Shown piece by piece: positions 1 to 13,022 of a stretch of DNA of 64,000 nucleotides. The stretch comes from Aaosphaeria pasadenensis (lineage: Eukaryota; Ascomycota; Dothideomycetes; Pleosporales). Where the stretch lies: positions 248,001-312,000 of the forward strand of contig JAKLMB010000023.1 in NCBI GenBank assembly GCA_022813625.1, read 5' to 3'. A program made the position numbers and the translations under genes. The notes under the pieces were generated by a model. That model was given only the letters and a program-made list of their open reading frames with translations, made no database searches and was not told the origin of the DNA. The stretch's first letter is position 1. Every line of letters starts with the position of its first letter.

Positions 1-712
1 AGATGCGACAACTGTCAATGCAAAGCTGTACCAAGTCGCCCATCTCTCCAATGATTTTGCCTTCCCATAGCCACCTTTTGGATATCTACTGTGCTGTACG
101 AGCCCAATAAGTAAGCCAAGCTATGGAAATACGACGAGCTTGGTGAACGAAGCTTTTTGTAGCACCTATGTTAATTCATAGACGACGCCCGTTTAGGACT
201 AGTCGAGTATTCAATGAACTATGTAGCATATATGACGTCCACTGGGCTCATCTCACCCCATAAAATTGCTAATAACATCGTCACCATACATACAGTCCGT
301 CGTTCGCCATTCGGGAATTGTTTAGGTCCGATCGCGATCAGTCAATTAGTAGTGTTGCATGAAATACATGTTAAAAATTGTTCGGATATGGAGAGCATTA
401 TTTTGAGGCACCCAGCTATAATCACAAGTGATCAGTTCACTAATATGCTCAGTTAAAGTGTCCTGACTGCAGGTACTATCTAAGGGCTGTCGTCTTTCTT
501 TGCACTCGTGCATATCTTCCTATGTTCCTTTCTCCGCCTTTCAATAGCAACTTATATCAATCGACTACGTCAAACACTTTGTAGCGCGCCTACAGCTTTT
601 GTGAAGACCCTCTTACTTTCCGCCACATCCGGCACTTCTCAAAGTTATAGATATTAAACCACGGCATCTAAATTCCAGATTGGCTCCCATTTACCCCAAC
701 TACACCATCAGA
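1..712. other. Intergenic, upstream of phosphoketolase gene
   Basis: No convincing gene is seen here. The only open frames are short and have no recognisable motif. The last ~150 bases form the leader of the phosphoketolase gene and contain a TATA-like stretch near 647-655. Confidence 0.5.
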
Positions 713-3209
713 ATGGCTCCATCTGTGGAAAAGACAAGCGACGACCTCAACAATCTGAGCATCTCTCCGTTCGGACAAGCCAGATCAACAGTCGAAGGAC
801 AGCCACTGGACAATGAAGAGATTCGCAAGATGACAGATTATTTCCACGCAACCCTGTACCTATGTCTAGGGATGATCTACCTTAAAGAAAACCCTCTGCT
901 TCGAGAGCCGCTGAAGGTCGAGCATCTCAAGCGCCGATTACTCGGACACTGGGGATCTGACGCCGGACAAAGCTTCACATACATTCACATGAACCGTCTC
1001 ATCAAGAAATACGACCTCAATGCCATCTTCATTTCTGGGCCTGGACACGGTGCACCCGCCGTTCTCTCCAACTCTTACCTCGAGGGCGTATATTCTGAAG
1101 TCTACCCAGACAAGAGCGAGGACATTACTGGCATGAGGAGGTTCTTCAAGTATTTCTCTTTTCCAGGCGGAATCGGATCGCATGCGACGCCCGAGACCCC
1201 TGGGAGTTTGCACGAGGGCGGTGAGCTAGGGTACTCCATCTCACATGCTTTCGGTACTGTCTTCGATCATCCAGAGCTAATCGCATTAACGATGGTCGGT
1301 GACGGTGAGAGCGAGACGGGGCCTCTGGCAACAAGCTGGCATTCAACAAAGTTCCTGAATCCGATCACCGACGGTGCTGTGCTACCTGTCCTCCATCTGA
1401 ATGGATACAAAATCAATAACCCTACCCTCCTTGCTCGTGTGAGCCACAACGAGCTCGAGTCTCTCTTCGTGGGATATGGCTGGACGCCTTACTTCGTTGA
1501 GGGAGACGATCTACCCACCATGCATCAAGCAATGGCGGCTACCATGGAAAAATGTATCAATGAGATCAAGGAGTATCAGAAGAAAGCTCGCGATACTGGA
1601 AAAGCATTCAGACCACGCTGGCCTATGATTGTCCTTCGAACTCCTAAGGGTTGGACCGGTCCTCGAAAGCTAGGAGACCACTTCCTGGAGGGTTTCTGGC
1701 GCTCACATCAAGTTCCGATTCCTGACGTCTTGAAAGACTCATCGAAGCTCAAGACCCTCGAAGAGTGGATGCGTAGCTACGGGCCCGAGAGACTTTTCGA
1801 CGAATCGGGCGCCATTGTTCCTGAGCTGAAAGAGCTGGCTCCGACTGGGTTGAGCAGAATGAGTGCCAATCCGATCGCCAATGGCGGCATTCTTCGACGT
1901 AAACTACACGTTCCCGATTTCCGTGATTATGCTATTGAAGTCAAATCGGGCGGCATTGAAAACTTAGGAAGTATGGCGAACTGTGCCAAGTTCTTGAGGG
2001 ATATCATCAAGAACAATCCCAAGCACTTCCGACTCTTCGGTCCCGACGAAACGGAGTCGAACAAGCTCGGCGGGGTCTATGAAGCTGGCAAGAAAGTATG
2101 GCTAGGGGAGTATTTTGAAGAGGATGCTGACGGGGGTAATCTTGCCTTAGAGGGTAGGGTGATGGAAATGCTCTCAGAACACACTGTTGAAGTAAGCGAC
2201 CATCGATTTCCGCTCATATGCATTATTGCTCACTTTGTTGTAGGGTTGGTTGGAAGGCTACATTCTTTCCGGCCGTCATGGTCTGCTTAACAGTTACGAA
2301 CCTTTTGTTCATATCATCGACTCTATGGTCAACCAGCACTGCAAATGGATCGAGAAGTGTCTCGAGGTGGAGTGGCGCGTCAAGGTTGCTTCGTTGAACA
2401 TCCTACTGACCTCCACGGTCTGGCGACAGGACCACAATGGTTTCACCCATCAAGACCCTGGATTCATCAGCGTGGTCTGCGATAAAAGCCCTGAAGTCGT
2501 CCGAATCTACCTTCCCCCAGATGCGAACTGCCTCCTCAGCGTAGCCAACCACTGTCTCCGCAGCTCAAACTACGTCAACGTAATCATCGCCGACAAGCAA
2601 GAGCACCTCCAATTCCTCAACATGGAACAAGCCATCGCCCACTGCAGCAAAGGCGTTGGCATCTGGGACTGGGCCAGCAACGACCAAGGCGAAGAACCTG
2701 ACGTCGTCATGGCATCCTGCGGCGACGTCTCGACCCACGAAGCCCTCGCCGCGACCGCCCTCCTCCGCCAACACATCCCCAACATCAAAGTCCGCTTTGC
2801 CAACGTCGTCGACCTCTTCAAACTCATCCCTGCAGCCGAGCATCCCCACGGCCTGTCAGATCGCGAGTACGCAGCCATATTCACAGACAACAAGCCTGTC
2901 ATATTCAACTTCCACTCCTACCCCTGGCTCGTCCATCGCTTGACGTATAAGCGTCAGGGTCAACACCACCTGCATGTTAAGGGATACAGGGAAAAGGGCA
3001 ACATCGACACTCCGCTCGAGCTGGCTATCAGGAACGAAACAGATCGCTTCAGCCTCGCCATCGCTGCCATCGACCAGTTGACTGGGTATGGAAACAAAGC
3101 TGCTGCTGCGAGGGAAGCGTTGCTCAATCAGCGCATCAAGGCGAAGAATTATGCCTTCCATGAGGGCTTGGATCCTGAGGAATTGACAAAGTGGGTTTGG
3201 CCATATTAG
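713..3209 (+). CDS. Xylulose-5-P/fructose-6-P phosphoketolase
   Basis: Two exons, 713-2191 and 2244-3209, separated by a 52-nt intron (GTAAGC..TAG), give 814 aa, the usual family length. The enzyme is thiamine-diphosphate dependent. It cleaves xylulose-5-P (and/or fructose-6-P) with phosphate into acetyl-phosphate plus glyceraldehyde-3-P (or erythrose-4-P) in the cytosol. Visible family motifs are SGPGHGAP (about 108-115), GGIGSHATPETPGS, the ThDP-binding GDGESETG (about 196-203) and HLNGYKINNPT (about 228-238). After the intron the typical EGYILSGRHGLLNSYE continues the frame, confirming the splice. I start at ATG 713; an upstream in-frame TTG at 680 is not a plausible start. The enzyme connects to the 6-phosphogluconate dehydrogenase at 42.7 kb through the pentose phosphate pool, but the genes are not clustered. 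Substrate preference (X5P only or dual) cannot be read from sequence. Confidence 0.95.
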
Positions 3210-5500
3210 ATCCCGGATTTTGGATTATCCTTCGTCTTTGTTATATTGTATAGGGTAATATTTGGTGTTTGGGACAGAATATCGAAGTCCCTAAAGGAAG
3301 GGTCATGGTATGATATCCAGACCATATTGCATAATGGACTAATGCAAATGACTGCCATGTTATTTCTATGTAAACCTACTCGTGGCAATATTCTCTCACT
3401 GGCTTGTGAACACTACTCCGTGATGGAATCAGGGATATTTGGTACGTCAACGCCTCAAGGCTTCTATTTTCTACCATAATCGGCAGTGTGCATCTATACG
3501 CAAGCTAGAGTGGATGGGAAAAGGGGAACTAGGAGGAAGCACAAGGGACACCGGAAGTTTTTTTATCACCTTCCGAGATGATGAGTTGCCTGGGAAGCCT
3601 ATTCCCGGTGTGATGCCCGCGGGGGATCAATTGTATTCGATAGGGAGTAGGATATGTGACTTTGATTGTGAAAAATGCAAATCTGTGCTGTGTGTTTCTA
3701 TCTCTACGATTGAGAGAAGCTTTGTTAAGTGTGCACACGTTGTTGAACCATTACATCTCTGTACGCCATCTCCTGGAAGTAACATGTCAATATGACTTGC
3801 GGTAATCAATATTCCTCTTACTACGTAAAGGTTTTATGAATTGTAGACCTAGACAGAGCAGGTTCTTGACGGGTAACTTGCCCGTCCGGATTCAACCCTT
3901 TTCTTCAGTGCGAAGATCATTACCTTCTATCGAACTCTTTGGGCGAACGACGGGAACTTCTGTGGTCTAGAACGGCAGCGATTAACCAGAAAGTGCAGAA
4001 TTGCGAAGAGATTGATGCTTGGATATTCAGAGAACTGTTCGACAACGGGTACCTGTCCCACAGGTTGGGCCATCATCTGCAAGGGAAGGCTGTAGGCGAG
4101 AACGGGAGAGCATGAAGGGCAGAAAATACAAGTAGAAACCCGACAACTGACTTGTAAATCTCGAATCGAGCAAAATGAAACCAATGTGGAAATATCATGA
4201 CGATCAATTCGCTTCGGATGGGTCTGGTCTGTGAAAGATGTGCAGTTGGGCATCGGTGATGGCTTTTTGTGCGGCTCGTGGTTGTAGATCCGGAGGCGAT
4301 CCTAAGGCACGAAATAATTATTACAAACACCGAACTGTTTGCTGTGGAGTGTTAGGTAAGTTGGTGGCTTCGTAGTAAAATCGGATCGATCCGGCCGCCG
4401 TCTCGTGAGCTCGCCCATATCCTCGCTCGAATTACTCGTGTTGTCCAAGTGGGACCCTTACACATGACTCTATTGTTCATAGGATGGCGCTAGTTCGCCT
4501 CAAAGACAAAGTGGACTAATTCGTCGTCTAGGTAATCAAAATGGCCAGGACGTAATCCGTTTCAAGAAGCCAAATGTGGTCTTATAGTATCGTGAGGAAT
4601 TGGGAGTTCTAAAGGGGCAATTTGTGGAGTGATGAAAGTTATACAATACCCCACCGGCCCAGGGACCGAAATGAAGGAATTGCAGGTATACACGAGTCAA
4701 AGAAAGATCCTTGTATACACTACAATACGAGGGATGAGCAAGTTCCACAGACAAAGAAGAGCAAGCGATTTATTATTTGCGCGCGTGGTCCCTTCGACCC
4801 GCTTGTATGCATCCTACAGACAGGGGTGAGGTTTTCTTTCAAGCACGCATCATGTTATTTATCATTTTACTCCAGCCCCTTGTAACTCTTTAGCTCCGTC
4901 CAAGTTTGCTCGCTGCCTTGGGTGGCCGTACTGGCCTTACTTCGAGAGGACCCGCATGGCGTTGAACACGGCCCGTTAGTGCATTTACTCATAACAACTA
5001 GCCTGACAATACAACCAACGTGCCACTGCAAGAAATCGCCGGTAGTGTTAGGGCATGTCACTGAACTTTCCTGACTCTGCGATTGCGATTGAGGCGCTGA
5101 CACCTCGAGAGTTCGGTACGGACCGAATAGTGTAACGTCGTGTATGAAGTAATTAATATAATTTTCTGTCCTTTTGGCTATGTATGCCTTTTAACTGCCA
5201 ATGTTTGAGACCAAGTTGGCTTCCGAATCCAGAACCTAATAGCGGTTGTGTTCGCTGATCGAAAGGCGGTCGTCATGTTGCGTTTGGTGCTGATCCTGTA
5301 TCTGTGCCGTACGGTGTCTGTCTGTCTCGACAGCCATTTGTTTCGTTGAATTCCAGTGCTTCGCCCAAAAGAAAATAAAACGCCGTGGGGACAATCGTCT
5401 TGCCACATGTAACTAATTCCTAGCCTCCTTTTTTGAGCCTAATAATACAACAAATTTGTAAGGGTATCGGGTGCGTCGTTTCCATCGTCCAGTATCTTAA
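3210..5500. other. Intergenic between convergent genes, nothing recognised
   Basis: About 2.3 kb between the 3' ends of the phosphoketolase (+) and rhodopsin-domain (-) genes. Open frames are short, lie on both strands and lack domains or splice structure that would join them. I see no repeat, tRNA or transposon ends. Confidence 0.5.
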
Positions 5501-6857
5501 TCAATCGGTCCTTACTTCCCACCTCTTTTGGACAGTGATTGCATGACTGTCAAGGCCACGGGGAGCCGAAGGGGTAGGTCGCGCAATTGGTTCTTCGTCC
5601 GGGAATGCAACGATGTTGACGTCCTGTGCACCCTTCATGGGCTGAAGTCGCACTTCAGAGTTATTGTCGGCATCATCGTCCTCGAGCTCGGTGAACGGGC
5701 GGCTGTTGCTTCGGGCCCCTTTCGAATACACCCCACTTCCAGACCCGCTGCCATAATCATATCCGGTACCGGTTTTCTTTGCTTTGCGCTGTCCTAGGAG
5801 TGGACGCATGAGAGGAATACAGGCCAGGACGATGGCGATGGCGGGTTCGAGGCCGGAGAGAATCGTGGCAAGCACGCCCGAATATGTCATGTCGGCGAAG
5901 TCCAAAGTGGGGAGGAATGTTTGGCGGTAGATGGTGATGACCCAGGTCCTGTTCGTATATAGTCAGTGGTGGATAAAATTTGAAGAGATTGTCGTCAGAT
6001 ACATACATGATACCAATACTCAACATAGCTGCTGCAATTAACTTCTTCTTCATTGGCATGCGGAGGTTGTAGATATAAGGCATGGGTAGGACGATGAGTG
6101 CAATGTCGGTGAGAATGTTGATGATTCCCCTAATCGTCCGTCAGTAATAGCCTTGATAAAAAGTAGCGCAACGATCTCAAACACCGTCGATACTTACATG
6201 GCGAAGTAGAAATTCGGTTGGCTACCGCATGTTCCAGGAACCGTCAAGTCCCAATTCCTTCTTAAAGGGCGGCAAATCAAGAAACAGGCCATGATGTTTG
6301 CGATGTTCCATGCAATAATGAAAATACCGATACCGCGGGCCCATTTCACCATGGACGAGACTGGTATCAAGGCACAGTACATCAGTAGAACTGAAATCTT
6401 ACTGAAGCAGACTGTGGCATTCCAAAGCATAGCAAATGCCATGATGCCCTAGGAACCGTTAGTTTATCACGCATAGAGCGTTACTTTGTTCCTTGATGTG
6501 CACTCACCTGGAAGAAGAACGTCGCTGTATCCGGCCCAAATCGCATTATGATGTCCATCGTGTGGAATCCAAAGCCACCATGAGTCACCATAACCATGAC
6601 ATCTGTGTGAAGGGCAGTATTGAAAAACTAAAGACACATTAATCTAATATACGATGGAACGTTCAGACGGTCTCAACCCGTACCAGAGCTCCGACGATGC
6701 AGTAGTCACTATAGTCAAGTCCATTGGCCATACGCTTCGCGACCAGTCGGAGTGCCACTGCAAGGGCGACGATAAAGATTGAAATGGCCGAGGATACCAG
6801 AATGCCAACTTGGTTGCCATTCTCGATGGGAATCGCAACATCCGTTTTGGTCGCCAT
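5501..6857 (-). CDS. Rhodopsin-domain (SAT4-type) integral membrane protein
   Basis: Five exons on the minus strand: 6684-6857, 6508-6627, 6198-6448, 6007-6129 and 5501-5948, giving 371 aa. All introns have GT..AG ends and keep one frame. The protein is a multi-pass membrane protein, about seven hydrophobic helices in the first ~270 residues. It has the fungal rhodopsin-domain hallmarks LDYSDYCIVGAL after helix 1, VTHGGFGFHTMDI, an amphipathic RPLRRNWD loop followed by GTCGSQPNFYFAMGIINILTDIALIVLPMP, and LEPAIAIVLACIPLMRPLL before a polar tail. The tail (about 280-371) is Gly/Ser- and Asp-rich and cytoplasmic-looking. The family is large in Pezizomycotina and mostly uncharacterised; some members sit in secondary-metabolite loci. 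It is divergently transcribed from the SDR-NmrA gene. Specific function is unknown. Confidence 0.9.
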
Positions 6858-8016
6858 GCCTGGTTTGTCTGATGTATGTGGTCGAGAAGATGGAACGAAT
6901 GGACACTGAAATAGTGTGGAGATATAGGAAAGCCGTTTTAATCAATCAGGCCGTTAGGAACGAGAAAACTGCCCAGCTCCGTGGAGCACCTGTGAATGAT
7001 ACCACTACCCTTTGAAACAAATGCTACTCCGTACATCTGAACACCCACCTTTGAGAACACGGGTTAGCATAAAGACGATCCTTGCTACTCGAAAGATAGG
7101 CAGTGGCCATGGTTTCTTTTCATACACAGAAGAAGTCTCCACCTCACGGCATGTTACGAAAGACCAGAGACAAAGAACGGCATGGCGAGGCGCGCTCAGC
7201 ATACCAGGAATTTCGGTAAACCCATCCTCTCAGACAGCGTATCATAGCTATGACAGTGGGACCTCGAGTCCAATCGGGGGTAGCCCTGTCGTCGCCGCAG
7301 CCATCGTGGTGAACAAGCGCGGCACGCTTCAGGGACGGGTGGCCCAGTGGGGTTCTGAACCAATAGGAAGCATTCATCGACCACGCCTAGCCAATCATGT
7401 ATGAAAGCGAATTCCCCATTCTGCTCCAAGCCAGACCATGGGTACTTCCGGTAAGTGTAGTGTGTACCAAACGGGCCCTGCCGTACTGTACCAAATATGT
7501 AACTATTGTATTACAAAACTCACCACCCGTCCCACTTCCATCACTCCTTTCTCGCAAATGCGACTGTGCGTGCTCAGGCAAAAGAAACTGTGGGGCATTT
7601 ATGCCCGGGGCTTGTATGCATACGAATGCAGCTCACCGCCCGTTAATGCTTTTCCCTCTTTGTCTGTTGCCGTATCTTGTCATTGATAGAAAGCGAGCAG
7701 CGGCGCCATGGATGGTTGATCAGAAGGCAAATCGACATTGACATCCCCGTCCTGGACAAAAAGTAGTCGCTACTTATCTAGTCGAGCCAATATCAGGCAA
7801 GGCCATCCTCACTGTGGCAGCGCCACTAGCAGAAACCATCGAGGTCTAGATAGTTTCACAGCGGTCTTGACCCGTGCCGCCCCCGCGCGTGTTCAAGACC
7901 CATTCAACGATTCATTGTGTGTGTGCGTGGGTGTGAAATATAGATAGCACAGTCCAGTATCGACTTGGAGACAACCACTCCTTTTGTTAGCTTTTCCACA
8001 AATTTTCTTCAGCAGC
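6858..8016. other. Divergent promoter region
   Basis: A 1.16-kb spacer between the rhodopsin-domain gene (-) and the SDR-NmrA gene (+). Open frames up to 130 codons occur but show no domain or codon pattern. A GT-rich run (about 7915-7935) leads into a TATA-like element just before the plus-strand gene. Confidence 0.5.
7938..7945 (+). promoter_or_regulatory. TATA-like element before SDR-NmrA gene
   Basis: The sequence TATAGATA lies about 72-79 bases upstream of the ATG at 8017, after a GT-rich run. Position and composition fit a core promoter, but this is inference from one weak match. Confidence 0.3.
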
Positions 8017-10076
8017 ATGGGTTCTCTACCTCAAAACGACCAAAAAGTCGCCGTCGTTACCGGTGCTACGGTACGTGTGAATCCTCCCAGTTTGCAAATC
8101 AATCTGCTAGATGTAAAGATTCCGTGACTGATGCGTCCCACCAGAGCGGCATCGGGCACTGGCTTGCCGTGCATCTACACGGACGCGGATATCGCGTAGC
8201 TATAGTTGGCCGCCGTGAAAAACTTGGTCAACCCATTGCTGAGTCCTTGGACCCTTCCGGCAACTCAGCAATCTTCGTCCCCTGTGACGTAAGCTCTTAT
8301 GAGTCCCAGTCAAAGCTGTTCCAAACCGTTTGGAAGAAATGGTCCCGCCTTGATGTCCTGATCGCCAATGCAGGAGGCGTGGATAATGATTCCAAGTACA
8401 ATTTTGCACGTCGTGATGCTGCCATTGATGACCTGCCGCCTGTGCCCAACACTGCCTGTACCGACATTGACTTCAAAGGTGTCATCTATGGCACTACACT
8501 GGCGACGCACTTTATGCGCCACAATCCTGACGGTAAGGGTGGAAAGATCATTGTCACTGGTAGCATGATTGGCATCTACCCATGTGCTACTTTCCCAGAG
8601 TACTGCTCAGCAAAGGCTGCCGTTCATCAATGGGTCAAGACCGTTGGACCAGTGTCCAAGATCAAGGACAACATCACGATCAACACTGTCATGCCTGGGG
8701 GCATCGAGACACCTGCCATGCCCGACTTCTCCGTTGCATTCCTACCACATCAGATGACCTTGAAGTCGAATCTCATCAAAGGTTACGATCTCTTCCTCGA
8801 TGACGAGGAGAACATTAAGACCGGACAGACCATCGAGGCAGCACACGACGAATTGATCGAATGGGGACACCCGGGATACAAGAGTGGAGCATTCGCCAAA
8901 CGCACAGAGAAGGTTTACGACCCTTGGTTTGCGTTGGTGCATGGTGAGAAGAGTGAGCTCCCAGGAGCTCTGCTTGGTCCACCAGTGAAGGGAGATAAGA
9001 TCATTGCTGTCACTGGTGCGACCGGTACGCAGGGTGGAGGTGTTGTTAATGTCATGAAGAAGGTTCCGGGGTGGAAGGTTAGGGCTGTAACAAGGAATCC
9101 AGAGAGCGAGAACGCGAAGAAACTTGCCGCCGAGGGCATTGAGGTTGTCCAGGGAGACTTCGACGACCAGGAGTCCTTGAACAAGGCCTTCAAGGTGAGT
9201 CTCCGACACTGCAATACTATGCAACTGTATAGAACACTGACATTCATCTACAGGATGTTAGTGCCGTCTTCGCCGTCACCAACTGGTGGGAGTGGCTGTT
9301 CCGTGGAAAGACCCAGCATGAGGCCGGTGTTATCGAAGAGACACATGGAATGAACATCGCCAGGGCTGCTGCCGGTGTAGATACTCTCGAGCACTTCATC
9401 TGGTCGACTACACCAAGTGCGAAACGCAAATTCCCTGGAAACCAACTCGAAACTCCCCACATGGACTACAAGGCGAATGTTGATGCGCGCATCAAGAAGG
9501 AGTTGCCCGATTTGGCCGCCATCACCACCTATTTGCAGTTCGGTTACTACCCCCAGAACATGGCTTTCTTCCCCTTCCTCAAGCCCATCGAATACGTAAG
9601 TTTCTTGCTAAGGAAAGTTGCCTCTCATGTTGTACTAACACTCGTGTTTCTAGCCCGGTAGCGGTCAGTGGGTCCAAACCATGGCCACTAAACCCGACGC
9701 CGTCGTCCTTTTGTCCGGTGACATGACTGTCAATCCAGGTATCTGGGTGCGACAAGTAATTGCCTCTGGCAAGAAGGCGTACGGAAAGTACTCGAACGTC
9801 GCTTTGGAGAAGTGGACTTTCCAGAAGATGGTGGATGTCTGGTCAGAGATCACGGGCAAGAAGGGAGTCTTCGTCGAAACCACGCTGGACACTTGGACAA
9901 AGATGTGGGGCCCCGCCGGAAACGAGTTGGCTCTTCAGTTCAAGTTTGGCGAGATGTGCGATCCTTGGGAGGAGAACGAGGACCACATCAGCCCTGAAGA
10001 ACTCGGTATTGATAGGAATGAGGTTGTAGGCTTCAGGGGCGTGATTGAGGGGCTGAACAAGATGGGAATGTGGTAG
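8017..10076 (+). CDS. SDR-NmrA fusion oxidoreductase (two Rossmann domains)
   Basis: Four exons, 8017-8070, 8145-9194, 9254-9595 and 9654-10076, give 622 aa. Residues ~1-282 are a classical short-chain dehydrogenase resembling fungal 15-hydroxyprostaglandin-dehydrogenase-like SDRs: TGATSGIG (15-22), NAG (93-95), catalytic Ser158, and Y171-x3-K175. Residues ~303-622 are an NmrA-like NAD(P)-binding domain: VTGATGTQGGGV (307-318), then VFAVTNWWEWLFRGK and a typical NmrA C-terminal half. The junction lies inside the long second exon, with no stop, no intron and no internal Met just before the second domain, so the fusion is direct. NmrA-like proteins bind NAD(P) and often act as redox sensors or lack dehydrogenase activity; the SDR half keeps its catalytic residues. 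Substrate is unknown. A separate dehydrogenase and NmrA gene would be the normal arrangement. Confidence 0.85.
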
Positions 10077-13022
10077 TTAGACCTGAGCTGTAACATGCGA
10101 TATGTGGTTGTCGCTTTGTCTAGCATTCGGCATAACAATGTATTATTATGGCAACGACTGATGCTCCCCAGAATATTGAAGAAACCGTTAAACATCCAGT
10201 TTCCCGACAACGAGCGGCTTGACTTCGCACAATAGTAGGTAGCATTGGTTGTAAATTCGTAATGCGTATGACCCACCCCGTTTGACGCCCTCGGCCGAGC
10301 CTCCTGATCATACAAGTCAAACCTGGTGATGATGATTACTGTGGAACCTGGGCACGGTGAAGGAATAACCGAACTGACCAGTCGTGTTGATCTAGGGAAA
10401 ACCTCGTTGACCCTACGCTCATTGTCTCTAGTAGATACGCCAGCCAACACCATAAGCTTCTTGGTCCATATGAGTTCATGTCAGGTACCAAACGGGCATG
10501 TGTCACATTGATAAAGTTCCGGGCGCTACTCATCGCAGAGCGGCAGAGGTGTGTCAGCAATTACGATTCCCGAAGATCACGATACGAAGCAAATCGCCAT
10601 TTGGTCCAGTGATTAATGGGAATTTGGACATGCATTTCAAAGATTGTGACCTTCCCGGCTGTGCCGATAAACCACGACTCAAGTCGGAAGGTTCCTTCTT
10701 CCCGGAACTCAAAACGCCTACAGGGAGGAGGGGGCTATCCCTTTCGGCGTCGACCGAAGATGTATGTATTTCTCCATGAGCATGTTTGATTAGTCCTGCT
10801 GATACATGATAGGAGCAACGTCGGTTGTGGTGTAGTGTACAAGTTTAGGTTCAGCGGGTGGGAAAACCGTTGCTTAGCGTGAGCGAACGGACCCCTTTCC
10901 AGCGACTTAGTACTTCGCATGATTACTTGCGATGCCGCTGGCCCGCTCAGGTCATGGAGAAAAAGATGGCAAGTCCTCTGTCAATCATGAGAACCCCATG
11001 CGAATTGGATGATGGTGATCGCTGATACCTGTCTTGTCCCAACTAACTACTTGTCCATGCCATGTAACCTGTCTAACCAAAAGGTGAAAGATCATATCCT
11101 TACACCCTGACCGTGGTTACTAAGTGAGTAGGTATGTATTACAAAGTTGATCCCCTGTCGGTAGGCTTTACAGAATGGATGATCATTCTATTCCACTAGA
11201 AATCTGGTTGAAGAATGGGGCCGTCAATAATGATTTCAGTTCCACAGCGAACTGTTCCGTTCCACTTTGCCCCTGCACAATAGTCTAACGTCGTCGTTGT
11301 ACCCTTGTCGACCCCGTCTCCCGATTGTTTGTTACCGAAGGATTTAACTCCCTGTTGACGCAAGAGTAGTCGGCGAGGCACAAATCTCTACTCCGTCTGT
11401 TCCTTCGGTCTGGAACAAGAAAACTGGGAGAAAGAGGGCAAGGGGTTGTTGATGCTTTAAGAATCTCCATGCAAAGCGGAACAAATGGTAGACAATTTCG
11501 AAGATCTTTTCCCTTACCTCCGCTACTAAAAGGCTCCATCTAGAGAGTACAAGTACTCCTTAGAATCGTTACAGTAACGGATGGAAATTCAGTGTAACAA
11601 AAGTGGGTTTACGTACCACTCGCTTCTCAGTTGCAGATTCTGTATGATTCCTGACACAGGTTACTGTGCTCGTGCCGCAACTCTTGCAGCGTATCTACAT
11701 GGACAACGTCTGCGAATGTGAGCATAATAGCCACTGTACAACAAGTGTAACCCCATATCAACGTAACGCCGCAACCAATGATTGATAGTATTGACTACAA
11801 AGTAAATGGACGAAGTATAGTCCACTCAAGCATGACACCCCCGACTAGCCTTTGATGTGAGGTCATACCTAAGAAGCACAGCATAGCCAATACTCATATT
11901 CCGATGATGATTGTACTTGTAACGACGACAGTGCTAATGACTGATGCGCGTGCTATTTTGTAAGCAATTCGCGTATATACATTGAGAGAAGCAAGTACAA
12001 CGGTGCGAATACGGACGAGGAGTGCAAAGTAGGGAGTATACGACTATTGTCCTCTACCCAGAGTCTTTGAGAAAAGAGGAATTTGGATAAAGCGCAAAGA
12101 ACAGGACGAGCAGGCAGACAACTACTTTGACAATTACAGGCCTAAATGAGCATACACTAAAGAAGGCCAGAGCGAGCAACAGTACGCTGCTGTGCCGAGT
12201 GCCCCTATTCATGCTACGTTGTTGGTCTGAGACCTGAAAGGACTGTCTTTTCATTTGCTGAAAAGAGAGAACAATTGCATGTTAGGTTTGATACTAGAGT
12301 ATATCAAAGCTACCTGATTATAATTGAACAATTCCAGAATGATGGTTCCGACGCTTTTGTACTTATCGTTCCTATCTAGCAGTGTTATGTTTCTCTATGA
12401 TGTGAACTCTTCTTCCTAGATGCATTTCTTCTCCACCTGCTAACAGTCTCTTCATGGCTCCTCTCATTCGATCTCCTCTAATCAGTGTCTCAATCTATAG
12501 TACGAGAAACTCCAAGCTCTTGGACCAGTAAGAGAAGTAAAGAACGTTGTTCGACGGCCTAGAGTATAGTATGGAAGTAAGTGCAGTGTTTGTGTTCAAG
12601 TGGCCTTCATAATCAACGGTCTGAGTTTTTCGTAGGACTTACAGGTCGAGCATACACAATTGTGATGACCCATTATCTACCCTGGTATCCAGGACACGAG
12701 AATATAAGCGGACTACTTTCTTATGGAGCCTCTGAGTTCCACAGGGTTGTTCGCCTGTAGACTCCAGTCTAGAAATTGAAATCTTAGATAGTGTGATCTT
12801 CAAGAAATGAGTATGTATATCATTGTTTGTACCACATTGGCGTGTAATCGTTACCTGGCAGCTAGATAGGCAGTATGTACCGTGGCACCTCGCTGGAATG
12901 CCGGTAGGAAGGAGCAACGGGAAGTTACTAACCAAAATATTATTCAGCAATGATACCAACATGGATGCTCAAGGCAAGTAGGCCTCTCAGAAGAACTAAC
13001 TTCATCTTCTGGCTCTAATGTA
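10077..13022. other. Long intergenic region, nothing recognised
   Basis: Almost 3 kb without a supportable gene. It is somewhat A/T-richer than its surroundings, and open frames are short and scattered on both strands. I see no terminal inverted repeats, transposase motifs or RNA gene. Confidence 0.5.

Noticed and set aside
10077..13022. Possible transposon relic or mutated repeat
   Set aside because: No terminal repeats, no transposase or polymerase motifs, and no extreme TA-rich signature were visible by eye.
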